Shown here: positions 58,632 through 64,000 of the stretch, one piece after another
Numbering within the stretch: the first letter of the stretch is position 1
Layout: every line of letters begins with the position of its first letter
DNA from: Manduca sexta
Taxonomy: Eukaryota > Arthropoda > Insecta > Lepidoptera > Sphingidae
Assembly (NCBI RefSeq): GCF_014839805.1
Contig: NC_051129.1
Span: forward strand, 7,010,920 to 7,074,919
Reading direction: 5' to 3'
DNA: 64,000 nucleotides
Position numbers and translations under genes: made by a program
The notes under the pieces: model-generated
Seen by the model: the letters and a program-made list of their open reading frames with translations, nothing else
Told to the model about the DNA's origin: nothing
Databases searched by the model: none

Positions 58632-59131
58632 NNNNNNNNNNNNNNNNNNNNNNNNNNNNNNNNNNNNNNNNNNNNNNNNNNNNNNNNNNNNNNNNNNNNN
58701 NNNNNNNNNNNNNNNNNNNNNNNNNNNNNNNNNNNNNNNNNNNNNNNNNNNNNNNNNNNNNNNNNNNNNNNNNNNNNNNNNNNNNNNNNNNNNNNNNNNN
58801 NNNNNNNNNNNNNNNNNNNNNNNNNNNNNNNNNNNNNNNNNNNNNNNNNNNNNNNNNNNNNNNNNNNNNNNNNNNNNNNNNNNNNNNNNNNNNNNNNNNN
58901 NNNNNNNNNNNNNNNNNNNNNNNNNNNNNNNNNNNNNNNNNNNNNNNNNNNNNNNNNNNNNNNNNNNNNNNNNNNNNNNNNNNNNNNNNNNNNNNNNNNN
59001 NNNNNNNNNNNNNNNNNNNNNNNNNNNNNNNNNNNNNNNNNNNNNNNNNNNNNNNNNNNNNNNNNNNNNNNNNNNNNNNNNNNNNNNNNNNNNNNNNNNN
59101 NNNNNNNNNNNNNNNNNNNNNNNNNNNNNNN
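58632..59131. other. Assembly gap of exactly 500 N
   Basis: A round-number run of N, as placed by scaffolding software; the true distance is unknown. Any reading frame drawn through it is meaningless. Confidence 0.99.
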
Positions 59132-59265
59132 TCTAATAACAGAATTCTGAATGTCTGTGCCTTTTCATCATACGGCGCGGCGTAACGACTAAAAATAATA
59201 TGTATTGCAAAGAAATTATTACTGATTTGCAAAATATAGAAAATCTATGATAGCATATAATATGT

Positions 59266-59515
59266 GACTACCTCGGTGGTGTAATTGTATTACGGTATGA
59301 CTGCAGAGCTGAGATCTTGAATTCGATCCCCGCGGGTAATGTGAAACTGGGTTTTTCTACTCGGTATTAGTCCGTAGTCTAGAATTTGTGCTCGATGTGA
59401 CGATAGATTATCACATCACATTATCACCTATCACATAATAGACAGAATACTCATGCCGGAAAGTGGCTGCACTAGTTGCGCCTCTACCTACCCCTTTCGA
59501 GATAAATGACGTGAG
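59266..59515 (+). mobile_element. Diverged tRNA-derived SINE (second copy of the duplicated block)
   Basis: Counterpart of 42551-42805 with few differences; shared because the whole block is present twice. Confidence 0.75.
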
Positions 59516-61606
59516 TGTGTTTGAATGTGAGTGTATAGAATACCTATGCGAGATTTCGAAATTTGGAGAGATATAATGCGGTCATGGTTCAATCTCCTAT
59601 AATCAGCTTAGAAACAGTTTATTTAGACTAGTTTGTTTACATTAGGTACATTTGTATTTATCAAACAGAATGATGTAAATTACAGAGTTGTCAACTTTAT
59701 GTTAATTAGTAAAAATGGATCAGTGAGAAATTTTTAAACATAAGAAATCATTATGGATCAGTATGTACAGCTAAATGTTAAGTTGATAAAGTAACTAAGT
59801 ACTAAGTAATCTATTTTTGTTCATAGTATTTTTAAAAAATTAGATATATATTTTATCATAAAGTCTAATTAGTCGCTCCATTCCATAATCAACAAGAGTG
59901 ATATACAGTGACAGTCAACTTGATTGTATACTGTAATATGTGAATTGATCTCAATAGAAGTTTTATCCTTTTGTAATTTTTTATTGTCCTTCACTGAATA
60001 TATAATATAGTATCTGTGGTATTATCATGAATGTTTCATATGAAGCCTGTATATTATTTGTAATAGTATCTACATTAAATCAAAGGAACATTTACGTAAT
60101 AATAGCTCCGCAAATAGGATACAGGTAAGTGACAAGCACACAATTTGTTGAACTTATATTCTTGCTATACCGCTGTAGACAGTGACCTTTTTGAGTTATT
60201 AATCTAACACTGACTTATTTTTCAATCAAATACTCTTTATTTTTATTTGGGAAATAGAGTTCCGAACATCATGCCTGTTATGCTTATATAATATATATTA
60301 TTTAATTTAGAATTTTATAGGGTATATAATTAATGGGCATTAAAGGTCATTAATTAAATACGCTATAAAATTCTTAACACTGACCAACAGGACTAAGATT
60401 AAACCTAAGCTTAATACTAGAAACATACTTTGCGAAGAAGCGACAATAAACAATGTAATGAGCACTGAAGAACGAATTCTTGCAAATTCTTTCTTTAGGG
60501 GGCTTAAATCCCATGGATATACAAAAATAAAAGTCACGTAATAATTACATTGATGAAAGCAGATAGTAGAGTTATATTTTTATACTTCGTCGTATAACGT
60601 CGACGTCTAAACGTAGCGAAGAAATGTGAAACTACACGTGACTACAACTTGTCTCTACAAAACGTGGCTGCAGCGCACTGGCTCTTAAACGGCAGGCCCA
60701 TTATGTATTGACATATAAATTATTTTAAGATGAAATATTTTTGAGTGTTTCATATTTTATGGTAATTTTACTTTACCAAGTAAAGGCGTAAATGCTATTA
60801 TTGTAAACTATTTACTATTGGTTGGGAAATTCATTATTCCAGTCGGTCTGTCGCTTTATTTAATGTTAGTATTGAATGTTGAAATGGAGTTTATTTTTGA
60901 ATACGATACTCATAACAGTGTTTTGTTTTTAGTGAAAAGCGAATATGTGAATGATTTTTAAATTTTATCATAATGTACTTTAATCATATATGTATTAACT
61001 AGTATATAACGTTTATCTGAGACAAGCCATAGCTGCGATCTACTAAAATAGCCGTGTTCTTGTCCCAAACCTGCGATCATTATATTGCTGCCGTGTGCTA
61101 TGTGGCTAAATTCGCTAAGAACTAAGGGCCGATGTATTATATAAATGCTAACGTTACAAAAATTCGGATTTGTTATATTGATATTGGAACAAACGTTCTT
61201 AGATTTTTTATATTAAAAGTATTTGGTGTAAAGTTTTAGAATCAGTTGCAATGACGGGGTGTATTGCAGACAGTGCGCTTGGTCCTCGTGGAAGAAAAAC
61301 GAGCTTGCCACTCGAACGTCTCCGTCTTGGCAGTATAAACCACAAGTCTGAAAACTTCATCTCCATTCATCTTTACCTTATTTATAATTCACGTTTTATG
61401 ATAAATTTTACAATTTTAAATAGCTACTACTGCTTTATTCAAATATTATATAATAAATAAAAATATTGATATTGTCTTGTCTTATTTGAAAGTGAGAGCG
61501 AGTCTTTAATTTTACTAATTGTAATTAAATAACTGATGCATTGTTAGTGTACAATAAAACTGTAATAAGCAATGATTATTACTTATTCTTGTCAATCCAA
61601 ATAAAT

Positions 61607-62042
61607 AAAGCTGAAAACTTGTTTGTTTGAACTCGCTAATTTCAGGAAATACTGGTTTGAATTGAAAATTTTTTTTAGTGTTGATGGCTCATTAATCGAT
61701 GAAGGCTATAAAACAACACGATATAACCAATAGGAGTTCAGCATAAGTAAAAAATGTAGCAAAAACAGGAAAAATCTATTTCTTTTGAGAGCTTTCGTTG
61801 TGTGCACTGCGTAAATGGTTAAAGTTACGTAAAAAACTTAAGGGTTCTAAAAATATTTTTTAAAACAATTTCCCCCGCCGCATCTGTCTTGTCATGTCTA
61901 TGGATTGTGATGAAATTTGGTATGGAGATAGATTGAGATCCTAGAAAGAACACAGCCTAATTTCTATCCCGTGAAAATATATAGCGGAACTTTTTATCCC
62001 GGAAATATCTTTTACGCGGGTGAAGCCACGAGCGAAAGCTAG
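61607..62042 (+). mobile_element. Second copy of the diverged Helitron-like element
   Basis: Counterpart of 44890-45331 in the duplicated block after the gap. The two agree closely except at 61670-61740, where a (TAG)n stretch in the first copy is replaced by different sequence. Confidence 0.7.
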
Positions 62043-62340
62043 TTATAATATCACTTTACATTCAAATTGTGTAAATAATTATCATAGTAATTTACATTTT
62101 AATAATCTGCCATGTTAAAGCAGTCTCTAAACGATCATGCAGCATGACATGCATCCACGTGAATCATCGTGCTGTATGGCGGACTCTCAATATTTGCTAT
62201 CAATTATATTATCTCATTGGAGCATGAATTATGCAGGTCTTTCTGCATTTTTATAGAATAGTCAGCGACAGATTTTTATGTCATTATTACAACCATGCGT
62301 AAAAAAAAGAGAACTAGAAGGCGTTGAACACAAATGGTAT

Positions 62341-62711
62341 TTTTATAACATTCCGGAGATATAATCTTGGCAAAATGATTCTTTCCTTACTGAATTTCGG
62401 TCACGGCGGCCAATCTCAATGGAGGTCAGCCAAGTACGCAGGAGATATTATAGTGCATAAATATGTGCACAATACACAGGTGCACACTCTGTTCATTCCT
62501 TCTCATAGACCGGTGAGAAAGCAATCCGACATGACCGGAGAAAGATCAGACGCTGGATTAATGGCTTTACGTGCCCTTCGAGACACGTGGGTATCACATC
62601 GCCTATTTCCTGACTCCCAGCTGCGACTGAGTATTTTTTTTAAGATGGAAAAACTTAGTCACTATTATCTTGGGCACATACAAATGTTACAGGCTGGGAA
62701 TGGAGCGTAGG
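62341..62711. mobile_element. Second copy of the decayed dispersed repeat
   Basis: Counterpart of 45630-46000 inside the duplicated block. Confidence 0.65.
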
Positions 62712-64000
62712 AATTTGTAGATACTGCTCAAACACATTGACAATAGATCAAGAAGATAACGAATACATCAATGGCGACACCTATTACAAAAATTAAATCA
62801 ATTCACATAAATCTTCTTATCCCTTTAAATAGAGTCGTAGAATACGTTATTATTATTGATCCATTCGTGTGTTTGAGCCAGTCCACTTATTTTTTATTAG
62901 GTATCGGCATTATCCAATCTCCGCAAAAATGTCTCATGTTTCTTAAACAAGTGATCCAATTGGTATAATGTTGTCTAGGTCACGAACACTGCATGACGTC
63001 TAACTGGATATATTCTTAGAAATTGTAATATTGTTATAATGCTTATGTATATAATATAATGGTCTATAATATCATGTACACACAGATAGGTACATAAAAG
63101 ATCCATCTTTGATTTACACTCAAATATTTCACTGTCAATTACCTACATAGTTTTTGAGTTCTTAGAAACTAAGAAATTTTGAAAACCCTTTATAAAAGGA
63201 ACTTGTTTTAAGGAAATGAATTCAATCCGTAAACAATGAGACATTTCATCACGTCTCGTTTTTAAAAACGTGTTGTGGGCCGTTTACGTATTTGGAGAAA
63301 AAGTTTCTGTGTGGTTGCTATTAATAAACTCGTTACATAAATATAAAGCACATTTTCATTTATTCTCCTTGATTTTTAATGTTCAAGCGAAGCCCCGCAC
63401 TTTCCAATTTATGATCTAAGAAAGCGTGACGTTATTAGTCACGAGCCGAAACCGCCTTTGCAATCCTTTTTTCATCCAAGTATTTTTAATTAGGAAGTTT
63501 TTAAGGATATAATAATACCAACCGAATATAGCGTAGTCATGAGTGTATTGTGACTGGCAATGTGAAACATCACAGAAATAGCTAGTGTGAGAAATTTGTA
63601 CAACTTAGTGGAATTATAGCGTGTAAAGTTAAAATCACTTTTTATTGATATTTATTTTGTATCAAATTTACATTTTTATTTTATATCTACGGTTCGAGTA
63701 ATTTCGTAACGCAATGACAAAATGACCCTGTGTTATATTACACTTGAGTCGACTGTCTATATTAATTAGTATGTGGAGTTTTGCAGCTACATAGTTTACA
63801 TCTTTTTATTTATTTTTAGTTTTCGCGAAGAAAGTGGCTTATGACTAACGCCCAGCATTCATGTGGGTGTCTAAGTCTTCATCCGCAGTCGCCCCTGCGC
63901 GGGGCACCGCGACGCCGACGGGCTAGACGGCAGCCTAGCAGCCCGTCTCCTATAGGGGAGGGGGCTCTGAAATCGAAGGTTGCTCTCGGCATCAACGGCA

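Larger units (their letters stand above)
59132..64000. repeat. Second copy of the ~4.9-kb block, directly after the gap
   Basis: Matches 42420-47304 from the first base after the gap to the window end. In one 387-nt stretch (45613-45999 against 62324-62710) I count at least five substitutions. Most of the rest is closer or similar. Confidence 0.95.

Noticed and set aside
58525..59232. Long open frames across the gap on both strands.
   Set aside because: They consist almost entirely of N and are artefacts.

Overview
This is a nuclear genomic window from a moth or butterfly (Lepidoptera). The base composition is AT-rich, genes are sparse and split by spliceosomal introns, and the repeats are typical of Lepidoptera: Helitron-like elements ending in a GC-rich hairpin plus CTAG, tRNA-derived SINEs with a clear B box, SINE tails ending in 'cagtgggcaagtatataatacagggctgat', and short MITEs. 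There is no bacterial, viral or plasmid architecture, no CRISPR array and no rRNA.

Two protein-coding genes are certain. On the minus strand, 12635-11187 encodes COP9 signalosome subunit 1 (CSN1/GPS1), with a four-codon first coding exon and one long second exon. On the plus strand, 21021-24279 encodes gamma-glutamyl hydrolase (GGH) in six exons, rebuilt exon by exon, with the Cys nucleophile in GTCLGFE and the catalytic His in FHPEK. Just upstream, 17302-20098 is a broken partial copy of GGH (exons 2-6 with introns), bracketed by two direct copies of an unrelated ~200-bp repeat. Comparing copy and parent identifies later SINE, MITE and palindrome-forming events. A 36-codon open reading frame for a one-pass membrane peptide lies at 10828-10938. 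Several short candidate exons and a THAP-like fragment are described with low confidence.

The rest is mostly introns, intergenic DNA and mobile elements. One Helitron-like family recurs at 3797-5187, 6150-6918, 24970-25850, 49693-50689 and 50690-53325. Each copy carries internal tandem repeats of about 120 bp; the last has expanded to about 18 units with a higher-order pattern. Diverged relatives sit at 9768-10509, 44890-45331 and 48925-49130. Two Tc1/mariner-like MITEs, one Harbinger-like MITE, an RT fragment with a YADD motif and a 5'-truncated retroelement with a 14-bp target duplication were also found.

At 58632-59131 there is a gap of exactly 500 N. Everything after it (59132-64000) is a near-identical second copy of 42420-47304. 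This may be a real duplication, but allele-like divergence and the position right after a scaffold gap make an uncollapsed haplotype the leading explanation. The two certain genes (protein-turnover regulation and lysosomal/secreted folate metabolism) have no evident functional link.
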